NCBI RefSeq assembly: GCF_014138265.1
Contig: NZ_JACGXL010000003.1
Location: forward strand, 1-64,000
Direction: 5' to 3'
Length of the DNA: 64,000 nt
From: Dokdonella fugitiva
GTDB lineage: Bacteria > Pseudomonadota > Gammaproteobacteria > Xanthomonadales > Rhodanobacteraceae
In this document: positions 1 through 9,118 of the stretch, one piece after another
Numbering within the stretch: position 1 is the first letter of the stretch
How the letters are laid out: each line of letters opens with the position of its first letter
The notes under the pieces: generated by a model
The model's input: only the letters and a program-made list of their open reading frames with translations
Database searches by the model: none
Told to the model about the DNA's origin: nothing
Program-made: the position numbers and the translations under genes

Positions 1-1
1 C

Positions 2-541
2 AAGTTCGTCACCTCGGGCGGCAGCGGCGACGGCGACCTCTACGTGAAGTTCGGCAGCGCGCCGACCACGTCGAGCTACGACTGCCGCTCGTGGGCGACC
101 GGCAATGCCGAAACGTGCAACATCGCGACGGCGCAGGCCGGCACGTACTACGTGATGATCAATGCCTACGCGACGTTCAGCGGCATGAGCCTGACCGGCA
201 GCTACACGACCGGCGGCGGTGGCGGCACCGCGTTGTCGAACGGCGTGCCGGTCACCGGCCTCGCCGCGACGGCAGGCAACTGGACGTCCGACTACACGCT
301 CGTCGTACCGTCGGGCGCGACCAACCTCAAGTTCGTCATTTCCGGCGGCTCGGGGGATGCGGACCTGTACGTGCAGCTCAACGCCGCACCGACGACGTCG
401 AGCTACCTGTGCCGCCCGTACCTCAGCGGCAACAGCGAGACCTGCACCTTCGCGTCGCCGACGGCCGGCACGTACCACGCGCGCATCAATGCCTACTCGA
501 CGTTCTCGGGCGTCACGCTGACGCCGAGCTATACGCCGTAA
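2..541 (+). CDS. C-terminal part of a secreted protein with two PPC domains (5' end outside window)
   Basis: The open frame enters from the left edge without a start and ends in TAA. What is visible is two copies of a roughly 80-residue module, each with D-x-DLYV, a TTSSY-x-C stretch, ETC and GTY-x-x-x-INAY. These are typical of the bacterial pre-peptidase C-terminal (PPC) domain. A short Gly-rich linker joins the copies. PPC domains usually sit at the C-terminus of exported proteases (subtilisin, M4 or M36 type) and are often removed after secretion. The catalytic domain lies outside the window, so protease identity is only inferred. Confidence 0.8.
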   Translation, partial: KFVTSGGSGDGDLYVKFGSAPTTSSYDCRSWATGNAETCNIATAQAGTYYVMINAYATFSGMSLTGSYTTGGGGGTALSNGVPVTGLAATAGNWTSDYTLVVPSGATNLKFVISGGSGDADLYVQLNAAPTTSSYLCRPYLSGNSETCTFASPTAGTYHARINAYSTFSGVTLTPSYTP

Positions 542-564
542 CGAGCAGTTCGGTGAAAACCAAA

Positions 565-595
565 CGGCGGCCGGTGCGAACCGGCCGCCGTTTTT
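565..595 (+). terminator. Intrinsic terminator, possibly bidirectional
   Basis: A perfect 11-bp GC-rich stem (565-575 with 580-590) closes a GCGA tetraloop and is followed by TTTTT. It lies 24 bp after the PPC-protein stop. It also faces the 3' end of htpG on the other strand, where the downstream sequence is moderately T-rich (TTTGGTTTTC), so it may serve both convergent genes. Confidence 0.8.
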
Positions 596-640
596 CATTC
601 GTACCGACGCGAGGCTCGGGCCGCGACCAGCGTCTCGGGC

Positions 641-2512
641 TCAGGCCGCGAGCAGGCGGTTCATGCGCGCGATGAACGCTGCCGGGTCGGCGAGCTGGTC
701 GCCCGCGGCGAGCTGCGCTTCCTCGAGCAGCAGCCGGCCGAGATCCTCGCTGCGTGCGGCGTCGGCTTCGGCGGCGAACCGCTGCACGAGCGGATGCCGC
801 GGATTGACCTCGAGCACGGGCTTGCCCGCGGGCACTTCGTGCCCGGCTTCGCGCAGCAGCCGCTGCATGTGCAGCGCCATGTCGTATTCGCCGAGCACGA
901 TGCACGACGGCGACCCGGTCAGACGGTGGCTCACGCGCACCTGCTCGACCTCGTCGCCGAGCACCCCGGCGAGCTTGTCGAGCATCGGCTTCGCTTCGTC
1001 CTCGGCCTGCTTGCGCTGCTCGGCATCGGCACCGTCGGCGGCGTCGATCTCGCCCTTCGCGGCGTTGCGCAGTTTCTTGCCTGCGTACTCGCCCAGATAA
1101 CCGATCATCCATTCGTCGATGCGATCGCTGAGGAGCAGCACTTCGACGCCGCGCGCGCGCAGCGATTCGATCTGCGGGCTGCCCTTCGCCGCCGCGTGCG
1201 TGTCGGCCGTGACGTACCAGATGACGTCCTGGCCCGCCTGCATGCGGCCGATGTAGTCGTCGAGCGAGACGCTCTTCTGCGCGTCGTCGCCGTGCGTGGA
1301 CGCGAAGCGCAGCAGCCGGGCGATGCGCTCGCGGTTCGCGCCGTCCTCGGCCACGCCTTCCTTGAGCACGTTGCCGAACGCGTTGGTGAACTGCTGGTAC
1401 TTCGCCGGCTCGTCCTTGGCGACCTTCTCGAGCAGGTCGAGCGTGCGCTTGACGCAGGCGCTGCGGATCTGCGCGACGAGGCGGTTCTCCTGCAGGATCT
1501 CGCGGCTCACGTTGAGCGGCAGGTCGTCCGAGTCCACCACACCGCGCACGAAGCGCAGGTACGCCGGCAGCAGCTGCTCGCTCGCGTCCATGATGAAGAC
1601 CCGGCGGATGTACAGCTTGAGGCCGTGGCGCTCGTCACGGCCGCTGAACACCGCGTCGAACGGCTGCTTCTCCGGAACGTAGAGCAACGAGGTGTAGCTC
1701 TGCGAACCCTCGACGCGGTTGTGCGCCCAGGCGAGCGCGTCGTTGAAATCGTGCGAAAGCGACTTGTAGAACGCCTGGTACTCCTCGTCGGTGATCTCGC
1801 CCTTCGGGCGCGTCCACAACGCCGCGGCGTGGTTGACGGTCTCGAATTCGTCGGACGGCTTGCCGTCCTTCTCGACCGGAAGGCGGATCGGAAACGCGAC
1901 GTGGTCGGAATAGCGCTTGATCAGCTCGCGTAGGCGCCAGCCGTCGAGGAACTCGCCTTCGTCCGCCTTGAGGTGCAAGGTGACGGTCGTGCCGCGACGC
2001 GGCTCGTCGACCGTCTCGATCGTGTAGTCGCCGCTGCCGCCCGACTCCCAGCGCACGCCGTCGCCCGCGGGCACGCCGGCCTTGCGCGTGACCAGCGTGA
2101 CGCGGTCGGCGACGATGAACGCGGAATAGAAGCCGACGCCGAACTGGCCGATCAACTGCGTGTCCTTGCGTGCGTCGCCCGACAACGATTCGAGGAAGCG
2201 GCGCGTGCCCGAGCGCGCGATCGTGCCGATGTTCTCGATCACTTCCTCGCGGCTCATGCCGATGCCGTTGTCGCGGATCGTCAGCGTGCGTGCATCCTTG
2301 TCCCACGACAGCTCGATGCGCAGCTCCGCGTCGTCGGCGGTCAACGACGCATCCGACAGCGCGGCGAAGCGCAGCTTGTCGCACGCGTCCGACGCGTTCG
2401 AGACGAGCTCGCGCAGGAAGATCTCCTTGTGCGAGTACAGCGAGTGCGTGACGAGATGCAGGACTTGCGAGACCTCGGCCTCGAAGGCGCGGGTTTCGGC
2501 GGTCGTGGACAT
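641..2512 (-). CDS. htpG: Molecular chaperone HtpG (Hsp90)
   Basis: This is a 623-residue cytosolic Hsp90 chaperone, matching the usual bacterial length of about 620. The N-terminal GHKL ATPase shows LVSNASDACDKLR, DNGIGM and GQFGVGFYSAF. The middle domain carries the FIMDA and LPLNVSRE stretches, and the dimerisation domain follows. The ATG at 2512 (MSTTAETRAF) was chosen over a longer frame because it has a GGAGGG ribosome site and matches the family's N-terminus. A sigma32-like promoter lies about 35 bp upstream, as expected for a heat-shock gene. The gene converges on the PPC-protein gene across a shared terminator. Confidence 0.97.
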   Translation of the reverse strand: MSTTAETRAFEAEVSQVLHLVTHSLYSHKEIFLRELVSNASDACDKLRFAALSDASLTADDAELRIELSWDKDARTLTIRDNGIGMSREEVIENIGTIARSGTRRFLESLSGDARKDTQLIGQFGVGFYSAFIVADRVTLVTRKAGVPAGDGVRWESGGSGDYTIETVDEPRRGTTVTLHLKADEGEFLDGWRLRELIKRYSDHVAFPIRLPVEKDGKPSDEFETVNHAAALWTRPKGEITDEEYQAFYKSLSHDFNDALAWAHNRVEGSQSYTSLLYVPEKQPFDAVFSGRDERHGLKLYIRRVFIMDASEQLLPAYLRFVRGVVDSDDLPLNVSREILQENRLVAQIRSACVKRTLDLLEKVAKDEPAKYQQFTNAFGNVLKEGVAEDGANRERIARLLRFASTHGDDAQKSVSLDDYIGRMQAGQDVIWYVTADTHAAAKGSPQIESLRARGVEVLLLSDRIDEWMIGYLGEYAGKKLRNAAKGEIDAADGADAEQRKQAEDEAKPMLDKLAGVLGDEVEQVRVSHRLTGSPSCIVLGEYDMALHMQRLLREAGHEVPAGKPVLEVNPRHPLVQRFAAEADAARSEDLGRLLLEEAQLAAGDQLADPAAFIARMNRLLAA

Positions 2513-2546
2513 GGATTTCCCTCCATAGATCTGGCTGCGCCCCAGA

Positions 2547-2573
2547 ATGGAGTCGGGGAGCGCGGGCTTCAAG
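2547..2573 (-). promoter_or_regulatory. Sigma32-like heat-shock promoter of htpG
   Basis: Reading the minus strand, CTTGAA (2573-2568) is followed after 15 bp by CTCCAT (2552-2547). This closely matches the RpoH consensus CTTGAA and CCCCAT with its usual spacing. It lies directly upstream of the htpG ribosome site, which fits the known RpoH control of htpG. It has not been tested. Confidence 0.55.
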
Positions 2574-2840
2574 CGGCGCGCTCGGGTGGCGCGTGTGGCG
2601 GGCGGGCACGCGCCCCGCCGTACCGCCCTACCGAAGGCCGAAGCCGCCGCGCGTGCCATGGCGGATCCGCCGCTACGCGGCTTGATCCCCCATGGCTTGA
2701 TCTGCCCAACCGTGTTCACCCCAACGAAGCTGCTCCTATTGGGGAGTGCGGCCGTGGATGGCCGCTCTGGACGTCATCGCCCGCGACCTGGCCGACCGCC
2801 AGATCGCGTCGTCGGGCCGCGATCAGGGATGATCGCAAAG

Positions 2841-2871
2841 AAAAAAGCGGCCGTCGTTTCCGACGGCCGCT
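2841..2871 (-). terminator. Intrinsic terminator of the rpsP-rplS operon
   Basis: A perfect 11-bp stem (2846-2856 with 2861-2871) has a four-base loop. On the minus strand the stem is followed by six T residues. It lies about 55 bp after the rplS stop. Confidence 0.85.
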
Positions 2872-2926
2872 CTGACGAGGAGCACAGACGCGACTCGTAT
2901 GCTCCAAGACGGATGTGGGTCAGGCG

Positions 2927-3292
2927 TCAGCCTTCGTCTTTCGCGTGCGCGGAAAGATCTTCCTTGATGCGCGCCGCCTTGCCTTCGAGGCCACGCAGGT
3001 AGTACAGCTTCGCGCCACGCACCTTGCCGCGACGCTTCACGACGACCGAGTCGATCGACGGGCTGTGCGACTGGAACACGCGCTCGACGCCGGTGCCGTG
3101 CGAGATCTTGCGCACGGTGAAGGCCGAGTTGAGGCCGGCGTTCTTGCGCGCGATGACGACGCCTTCGTAGGCCTGCACGCGCTCGCGGTTGCCTTCCTTG
3201 ACCTTCACGTTGACGATCACGGTATCGCCCGGGCTGAACTCCGGCAGCGAACGGGTCATCTGGGCGGCTTCGAATTGCTGGATCAGGTTCAT
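2927..3292 (-). CDS. rplS: Large ribosomal subunit protein bL19
   Basis: This is a 121-residue L19 protein at the 30S-50S interface. It has the N-terminal [12 protein letters not shown], the central [14 protein letters not shown] and [11 protein letters not shown], the [20 protein letters not shown] region and a short acidic-basic tail. The start at 3292 is set by the family N-terminus; the frame is open further upstream without meaning. It is the last gene of rpsP-rimM-trmD-rplS, with 56 bp to trmD and a strong terminator downstream. Confidence 0.97.
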   Translation of the reverse strand: MNLIQQFEAAQMTRSLPEFSPGDTVIVNVKVKEGNRERVQAYEGVVIARKNAGLNSAFTVRKISHGTGVERVFQSHSPSIDSVVVKRRGKVRGAKLYYLRGLEGKAARIKEDLSAHAKDEG

Positions 3293-3348
3293 GACACTCA
3301 CCACTCTGGTCTGATTTTTTCGTCGACGCCGGACTGGCCGGGCCGTCT

Positions 3349-4119
3349 TCATTCGCCGGATTCGCGGTCCGGCGTGTTCTGTTCGTGCTCGCGCTGGAAC
3401 TCGACCAGCAACGCGCGGGATTTCTTGTCCAGCTCGACCCGTTCGAGCAGGTCGGGCCGCCGCAGCCAAGTGCGACCCAGCGACTGCTTCAGGCGCCAGC
3501 GCGCGATCGCCGCGTGGTCACCCGATGTCAGCACCGCCGGCACGTCACCCCAGTCGTGATGCTCGGGACGCGTGTAGTGCGGGCAGTCGAGCAGGCCGTT
3601 CGAGAACGAATCCTGTTCGGCCGACATGGCATCGTTCAGCACACCCTGCTGCAGGCGCCCGACCGCATCGATCACGATCGCCGCAGCGAGTTCGCCGCCG
3701 GAGAGCACGTAGTCGCCGACGGAAATCTCCTCGTCGACCGCACGCTCCAGAAACCGTTCGTCCACGCCTTCGTAGCGACCGCTCAACAGGACCAGGTGTT
3801 CCTGCTGTGCGAGCTCCGCCACCTTGGCCTGGTCGAGCCGCGTTCCCTGCGGACTCAGGTAAATCACTTTCGCCTTCGTCGACCCGGCCGCGGCGCGCAC
3901 GTCGTCGAGCGCCTTCCGCAACGGGTCGATCATCATCACCATGCCGGGGCCGCCGCCGTAGCAGCGATCGTCGGCCGAACGGTAGTTGTCGCTCGCGAAA
4001 TCGCGCGGATTCCAGGTTGCGATCTCCAGCAACCCGCGTTCGCGCGCGCGTCCCACGACACCTATCCGCGCACAGCTTTCGATGAAATCCGGGAACAGCG
4101 TGATGACATCGATCCGCAT
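3349..4119 (-). CDS. trmD: tRNA (guanine-N1)-methyltransferase TrmD
   Basis: The 256-residue SPOUT methyltransferase makes m1G37 in tRNAs that read CNN codons, which prevents +1 frameshifting. The S-adenosylmethionine-binding trefoil-knot motifs are visible as [12 protein letters not shown] and [14 protein letters not shown]. The N-terminus [12 protein letters not shown] is canonical and its ATG at 4119 follows AAGGACAAC. It lies between rimM and rplS in the standard gammaproteobacterial operon order. Confidence 0.97.
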   Translation of the reverse strand: MRIDVITLFPDFIESCARIGVVGRARERGLLEIATWNPRDFASDNYRSADDRCYGGGPGMVMMIDPLRKALDDVRAAAGSTKAKVIYLSPQGTRLDQAKVAELAQQEHLVLLSGRYEGVDERFLERAVDEEISVGDYVLSGGELAAAIVIDAVGRLQQGVLNDAMSAEQDSFSNGLLDCPHYTRPEHHDWGDVPAVLTSGDHAAIARWRLKQSLGRTWLRRPDLLERVELDKKSRALLVEFQREHEQNTPDRESGE

Positions 4120-4181
4120 GTTGTCCTTGCGCCCGTCCTGGTCGCTAAAGCCAGAGCGGACTCCTGTCCGCACTCTTCAAC

Positions 4182-4697
4182 CTAGAACTCCGGATCCCAA
4201 TCGACGGTGATACGACCACCGTCGAGATCGACCTCGGTCACGAACTGGCCGGTCAGGAACGGCACCAGCCGTTCGCGTTCCGCGTCCCTGACCACGAGCA
4301 CGTCGTTCGCCCCGGTCGCGATCAGATGCGACACCCGGCCGAGCGGCCTGCCTTCGACCGTGACGACCTCGAGTCCTTCGAGATCGGCCCAGTAGTATTC
4401 GCCGGGCTTCGCCTTCGGCAACGCCGAACGCGCGACCCAGATTTCGGCGCCGACCAGCGCCGCAGCGGCGTCGCGGTCCGTCACACCGGGCAGCTCGGCG
4501 ACGATGCCCTTGCCCTGGGCTCGCCCGCGACCGCCTTCCTCGATGACCGTTTCGCCGGCCGTCGACCGCATCCGCCACGGCTTGTAGCGGAAGATCTGCG
4601 TCCGGGGTTCGGTGTACGACTCGAGCTTGAGCTCGCCCCGCACGCCGTGTACGCCGACAACCTTGCCGAGCAGGACGAATTTCTCCGACCCGCTCAC
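4182..4697 (-). CDS. rimM: 16S rRNA processing / 30S maturation factor RimM
   Basis: This 171-residue protein binds S19 and helps mature the 30S head. The N-terminal RimM domain starts with VLLGKVVGVHGVRGELK. A PRC-barrel follows with GEYYWADLEGLEV, LGRVSHLIATGANDVLVV and VPFLTGQFV. It starts 4 bp after the rpsP stop, so the two are probably translationally coupled. Confidence 0.96.
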   Translation of the reverse strand: MSGSEKFVLLGKVVGVHGVRGELKLESYTEPRTQIFRYKPWRMRSTAGETVIEEGGRGRAQGKGIVAELPGVTDRDAAAALVGAEIWVARSALPKAKPGEYYWADLEGLEVVTVEGRPLGRVSHLIATGANDVLVVRDAERERLVPFLTGQFVTEVDLDGGRITVDWDPEF

Positions 4698-4701
4698 GCG
4701 A

Positions 4702-4953
4702 TCAGGCTGCCTTCTTGCTCGCTTCCTTGTAGAGCGACTTGACCTTCTCGGTCATCTGCGCGCCCTTCTCGACCCACGACTTGACCTTCGCGGTGTCCAG
4801 CTCGAGGCGCACGTCCTTGCCGGCCGCGATCGGGTTGAAATAGCCGACGCGCTCGATGTTGCGGCCGTCGCGCGCGTTGCGCTCGTCGGTCACGATGATG
4901 TGGTAGAACGGACGACCCTTGGCACCGCCACGGGAAAGGCGAATCTTGACCAT
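4702..4953 (-). CDS. rpsP: Small ribosomal subunit protein bS16
   Basis: This is an 83-residue S16 protein. It has [26 protein letters not shown] and ERVGYFNP, followed by a Lys-rich tail. The ATG at 4953 is fixed by the universal MVKIRL N-terminus. It is the first gene of the rpsP-rimM-trmD-rplS operon, with a candidate -10 box about 80 bp upstream. Confidence 0.97.
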   Translation of the reverse strand: MVKIRLSRGGAKGRPFYHIIVTDERNARDGRNIERVGYFNPIAAGKDVRLELDTAKVKSWVEKGAQMTEKVKSLYKEASKKAA

Positions 4954-5032
4954 TGTTTTTGCTCGATATTTTGCGAAGTCGTCGACGTCGCACCCGGGCC
5001 GGTGAGTGGCCGTCGCGCGTCGGGAGCCGGGC

Positions 5033-5038
5033 ATTCTA
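5033..5038 (-). promoter_or_regulatory. Candidate -10 box of the rpsP operon
   Basis: The minus strand reads TAGAAT here, about 80 bp upstream of rpsP, with a T-rich tract just before it in the -35 area. No clear TTGACA-like -35 element could be assigned. Confidence 0.4.
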
Positions 5039-5182
5039 GCGGGAATCAGGAAAAAATAAAGCCCTGCAACGACTTGTCCCTGGCTCACGGGCGAAAACCG
5101 CGCCCGGCCGCCATTGGACGGAGGGGCCGCCGATATGCGGCATGCCCCTCCCCCGACCCGGCCCTTCCGGCGGGCGATCGCT

Positions 5183-5701
5183 TCAGGGCACGAAGCCGCG
5201 GATGTCGAAGCCGTCGCGGAATACCGTCGTGCTCGTCCCCGGCAGCGCGCCGTTCGCGATCCAGTCGTAGATCAACGCCTGCTGCTCGGGTAGCAGGCCG
5301 CCGCCGTAGTTGTCGAGCGGCATGCGTGCGCCGACGCCGGGCGTGTCGCAGTTGACCTTGCGGAACAGCAGGCTCTCCTCGGGCCGTCCCGGTACGACGT
5401 AGAGGATGCTGGCGTCCTCCCCGCTTGGCACGCCGACCAGATGGCCCCACGAGGCGCCCGCGCTCAGATCGAGCCCGCCGCTCGGCATCGGCGGCGGCGC
5501 GAAGTGGCAGTCGATGCAGCCGGCGCTGCCGCCGTTCGTCGCGTAGTCGTCGAACAGCCCCTGGATCGCCGCGCCGTAGGTGATCGCATAGTCCGGCGGG
5601 ATGTCGGCGATGCGCGTGCAGCCGAGCGGCGCACCCGCGTACGCGGACGCGCACGCCAGTGCGATGCCGGCCGCGACCGCGATGGCCGGCGTCGTCCGCA
5701 T
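5183..5701 (-). CDS. Secreted c-type cytochrome-like protein with a C-terminal F-x-x-G-F-D motif
   Basis: This 172-residue protein has a clear signal peptide ending near ASAYA. One haem c site, CIDCH, lies at residues 62-66, with a later candidate axial methionine in [11 protein letters not shown]. This is the pattern of a small periplasmic monohaem cytochrome. The C-terminus reads [15 protein letters not shown], close to the terminal motif seen on four other secreted proteins in the window. It lies 4 bp after the DUF1501 gene and is the last gene of a DUF1800-DUF1501-cytochrome operon. Haem attachment is inferred from the motif; the electron partner is unknown. Confidence 0.75.
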   Translation of the reverse strand: MRTTPAIAVAAGIALACASAYAGAPLGCTRIADIPPDYAITYGAAIQGLFDDYATNGGSAGCIDCHFAPPPMPSGGLDLSAGASWGHLVGVPSGEDASILYVVPGRPEESLLFRKVNCDTPGVGARMPLDNYGGGLLPEQQALIYDWIANGALPGTSTTVFRDGFDIRGFVP

Positions 5702-5705
5702 CGGC

Positions 5706-7184
5706 TCAGACGAAGCCGAGGTTGCCGGTGGCGAAGTTCGCGAGGTTCGGGAAGATCGCCGCGAGGTCGGTCGGCGAGGTCACGCCCAGCCACTGCGCGA
5801 GCGTCGCCGCGTACTGGTCGACGCCGATGCCGGGGATCATCTGGCCGCGCGAGAAGTTGTTCGGCGCGTCGAGGTGCTGGTCCGGGAATCCGCTGATCGG
5901 GCCCCCGCCATTCGTGTACAGCTTGCCGCCGTTGACCGCGCCGCCGAGCGCGAACTGCACGCCGCCCCAGGCATGGTCCGAACCGGAGCCGTTCGACTGC
6001 AGCGTGCGCGCGAACTCCGACGCGGTGAACAGCGTGACCTCGTTCTGCGCGTCGACGTCGCCCGGCGCGAGCGCGAGCCAGAACGACGAGATCGCGTCGT
6101 TGACGAGCTTGAGCAGGTCCCCGTGGTCGTTGTTGCCGGACATCAGGCCCGAGTGCAGGTCGAAGCCGCCGAGGCGCACGTAGTAGATCTGCCGCGCGGC
6201 ATAGTTCTGCGCCTTCGACAGCTTGATCATCTTCGCGACCATCTGCAGCTGCGAGGCGAGCGAATTGTTGGCCGGGAACGGCTGCACGAGCGTGGTCCCG
6301 TCGAGACCGGTCTTGAGCAGGTTGTAGAGGTCGCGGCTGCGCCCGAACACCTTGGTGTATTCGCCCGCGAAATCGTTCGCATAGGTATCGGCGAGCAGCG
6401 TGTTGAGCGCGTTGTCGCGCACGCTGGTGGCACTGACGCCGCTGCACGGCGTCGGATTGCACATGCCGTTCAACGACGACAGGCCGCTCGACGACATGCG
6501 GTACGGCACGGTCGACAGGCCGACTTCGAAGCGGTTCGCGCCGGAGATCGAGATGCAGGTCGACAGATCCTGGTTCGGGTTCGACGCATGCACGACGTCG
6601 CCGCAGCGGCCGCCCCAGCCGACCACGCGGTTGGTCACGCTGGTGCCCTGGTGCCAGAGGTTTTCCTGGTCTGAATGCGAGTACAGCTGAGGCGGGCGGT
6701 TCGCCGGCGTCGAGTAGTCGGCCTTCACGATCGGCTTGACCAGCGTGCCGACGTTGACCGCGAACGCGAGCTTGTTGGCGCGGTACAGCGCGGCGAGATC
6801 GTCCAGTTCCGGGTGGAGGAAGTACTGGTTCGTCGCGCTGCTCGAATCGTTGCCGTCGACGATCTTCTGCAACGCGACGTCGGTGCCGGCCGGGATGCCG
6901 AGGGCAAGGCCGTCGGGGTTCGACTGCGCGTTGTAGACGCCGCCGCGCGCGTCCGCGTAGACGTCGTGTCGCGCGGTGTCGAACGGCACGAGCAGGTTCC
7001 ACGAGTCGTTGCCGCCGGCGAGATAGACGCAGACGAGCGCCTTGTAGCCGGGCAGCGAACGCGTGTTGGCGAGCGCCGTGCCCATCATGCGCAGTTGCGG
7101 GAACATCGCGGCGGTGCCGCCGCTGCAGGCAGCGAGCGCGAGCGTGCGCAGGAAGTCGCGGCGCGAGTTGCGTGAATGGCTCAT
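5706..7184 (-). CDS. DUF1501 family Tat-exported protein
   Basis: The 492-residue protein starts with a twin-arginine signal (SRRDFLRT, residues 7-14, followed by a short hydrophobic stretch). The DUF1501 body has VCVYLAGGNDSWNLLVP near its start and ends with the YAATLAQWLGV region typical of this alkaline-phosphatase-superfamily-like family. The ATG at 7184 follows GAGGAGAC. It starts 10 bp after the upstream DUF1800 gene and is followed after 4 bp by the cytochrome gene. Family members are usually paired with DUF1800, and their biochemical role is not established. Confidence 0.85.
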   Translation of the reverse strand: MSHSRNSRRDFLRTLALAACSGGTAAMFPQLRMMGTALANTRSLPGYKALVCVYLAGGNDSWNLLVPFDTARHDVYADARGGVYNAQSNPDGLALGIPAGTDVALQKIVDGNDSSSATNQYFLHPELDDLAALYRANKLAFAVNVGTLVKPIVKADYSTPANRPPQLYSHSDQENLWHQGTSVTNRVVGWGGRCGDVVHASNPNQDLSTCISISGANRFEVGLSTVPYRMSSSGLSSLNGMCNPTPCSGVSATSVRDNALNTLLADTYANDFAGEYTKVFGRSRDLYNLLKTGLDGTTLVQPFPANNSLASQLQMVAKMIKLSKAQNYAARQIYYVRLGGFDLHSGLMSGNNDHGDLLKLVNDAISSFWLALAPGDVDAQNEVTLFTASEFARTLQSNGSGSDHAWGGVQFALGGAVNGGKLYTNGGGPISGFPDQHLDAPNNFSRGQMIPGIGVDQYAATLAQWLGVTSPTDLAAIFPNLANFATGNLGFV

Positions 7185-7194
7185 CGTCGTCTCC

Positions 7195-8943
7195 TCAGCG
7201 CTGCGTCGCGAATTCGGGGGACAGCATCGTCACGTAGATCGCCGACCACGCCTTCTCCGACGCGGACGCGCCGTTGAGGTTGGCCAGCATGCCGGTCAGC
7301 GTCGCCTTCATGTTCGCCGACATCGTGCCGTACAGCAGGCTCTTGTCGATCGTCGCGACCATCGCGGCCGGACTGGTCGCGTTCGCGGTCAGCGACGACA
7401 GGTCGATCAGCGGCCGGTCGGTCGGCGGATTGGACATGCCCACGTAGGCCTTCGCGCTGAAGTTGTAATAGGAGTTGCCGGTGGAGTACGCGCTCGCCTC
7501 GCTGAGGATCTGCAGCTCCGGCGAATAGCGGTCGTTGTCGGCGAACGGCCCGGGCTGCTGGTAGTCGGGTTCGTAGAAGTTGAACACCGTGGGCGATTCG
7601 AGCGGCCCCTGTCCGAACGAGCTGGTCTGGCCGTTGCCCGCGCTCATCTTCACTTCGCCGTACGCGTCGGGCGCCTGCGCCTGTGCGTTGAACGCACGCC
7701 ACACCGCGGTCAGGCGCAGGATCGGCTCGCGCAGCTTGCCGTAGTGGTCGCCGCTCGCGAGCGCGGGTGGATGGCGCGCCTCGTCGTCCATGAGGATCGC
7801 CTTGATCACGTCGCCGAGGTTCGCGCCCGGCGCGTCGAAAACCTGCGCGACGCGCTCGATGTACTGCGGGGACGGGTTGCTCGTGACGAAGCGCTGGATC
7901 AGCTGGCGCGAGACGAACGGCGGCACGTTCGGATGCGCGGCGAGGATGTCGAGTTCGTCGCCGACGTCCTGCGCGCAGGTCTGGTTCGGCGGGATCGTCA
8001 CGCCGCCGACCACCGTCTTCGGCGTCGCTGTGGTGCCGTCGTCGCCGGTGATGTCGTGGCGCATGTTGTTGCTGCCGCTGCCGCTCGCCGGAAAATGCTC
8101 GGTGCCGAAGCATTCCATCGGCGCGTACTGGGCGGCGAACGTCAAGCCGCCGCCGTAGAAATTGGGCGGGTTGAGCGGTGCATCGCTCCAGGTGAAACCG
8201 GTGAACACCTTCGCCGTGTGCGTGATCGTGGTCTGGTCGTAGGTCGGGATCTCGACGCCGTTGGAGAGGATCGGCGAGAAGTCCATGTCGCGCAGCACCA
8301 GGCCGATCGAGAACAGCTGCATGACTTCGCGCGCGTAATTCTCGTCGGGGCTCGTCGTCGCGCTCGGCTTCTGGTTGCGGAACGACGACAGGTACCGGCC
8401 CATCATCGGATGCCACGTCACGTCGCCGAGCAGCGTGCGATACGACGCGAACGCGTCCTTCGCGAGCATGTCGTAGTAGCCGGCCATCGGCACGATGTAG
8501 TTGCCGATCGCGCTGCTCTGGTCCGAGATCACGAAGATCTGGCTGAGCGCCCACGCCATGCGCTGGCGCAGCTGGTCGGGCGCGTAGGCCGCCTGCCAGT
8601 ACCAGCGCTGGATGCGCTGCGACTGGCTCACGCTCTGCGCCGCCGCGGTACGCGCGTTGACGACCTGTTCGACGGCCGGCGCGCCGAGCGTCGGCGCCCT
8701 GGCGAGTTGCTCCTCGATCCAGGCGTCGTAGCCGAGCGCGGTCAGGCGCGCGACGTCGGCCGTGGTCGGCCCGAACGTCGCCTGGGTCAGGAAGCGCGAC
8801 GCCTCGTTCGCGTCGGCGGGCGCGTCCGGCGCGGGATCGAAGCCGTAGGCGAACAGGCGGTCGTGCGTGGCGGCGTGTGCGCCCGTGCAGACCATCGAAG
8901 CGAATACGGCGAGCGCGCCGCATGCGTTGCTGAAGCGAGTCAT
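7195..8943 (-). CDS. DUF1800 family secreted protein
   Basis: This 582-residue protein has a signal peptide (ending near TGAHA) and then RLFAYGFD, the same aromatic-x-x-G-F-D motif that other secreted proteins here carry at their C-terminus. The DUF1800 domain follows: EASRFLTQATFGPT at its start, the long Trp-rich RMAWALSQIFV segment, and ENYAREVMQLFSIGL. The start at 8943 is set by the signal peptide. It is the first gene of the operon with DUF1501 and a monohaem cytochrome. The DUF1800/DUF1501 pair is widespread, but its function is not assigned. Confidence 0.85.
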   Translation of the reverse strand: MTRFSNACGALAVFASMVCTGAHAATHDRLFAYGFDPAPDAPADANEASRFLTQATFGPTTADVARLTALGYDAWIEEQLARAPTLGAPAVEQVVNARTAAAQSVSQSQRIQRWYWQAAYAPDQLRQRMAWALSQIFVISDQSSAIGNYIVPMAGYYDMLAKDAFASYRTLLGDVTWHPMMGRYLSSFRNQKPSATTSPDENYAREVMQLFSIGLVLRDMDFSPILSNGVEIPTYDQTTITHTAKVFTGFTWSDAPLNPPNFYGGGLTFAAQYAPMECFGTEHFPASGSGSNNMRHDITGDDGTTATPKTVVGGVTIPPNQTCAQDVGDELDILAAHPNVPPFVSRQLIQRFVTSNPSPQYIERVAQVFDAPGANLGDVIKAILMDDEARHPPALASGDHYGKLREPILRLTAVWRAFNAQAQAPDAYGEVKMSAGNGQTSSFGQGPLESPTVFNFYEPDYQQPGPFADNDRYSPELQILSEASAYSTGNSYYNFSAKAYVGMSNPPTDRPLIDLSSLTANATSPAAMVATIDKSLLYGTMSANMKATLTGMLANLNGASASEKAWSAIYVTMLSPEFATQR

Positions 8944-9118
8944 CGCGCATCCCCACGAGTGGCCGGTGGTCCGGTGACCGGAGCGGCGCACTTTAGCCGT
9001 TGCGATCGTCGGCGGTTGTGACGATCGCCCCACTCGGTGATGGCAGATCGACGTCCGGTGCGAACGCGCGGACGCGCGGTCGGTTGACACCCGACCGCGC
9101 GAAGGCCATCGCCGGCGA

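Larger units (their letters stand above)
2513..2926. other. 414-bp gap between htpG and rplS
   Basis: This non-coding stretch holds the htpG promoter at its left end and the rplS operon terminator at its right end. Between them are GC-rich sequence with a repeated GGCTTGATC and a weak CCCCAA/TTGGGG inverted repeat. No credible gene was seen on either strand. Confidence 0.7.

Noticed and set aside
2716-2907. Short minus-strand frame in the htpG-rplS gap
   Set aside because: It overlaps the operon terminator, has no good ribosome site and its product resembles nothing.
7063-9021. A 652-codon plus-strand frame opposite DUF1800
   Set aside because: It is Arg/Val/Ala-rich and antisense to a gene with a clear signal peptide and domain.
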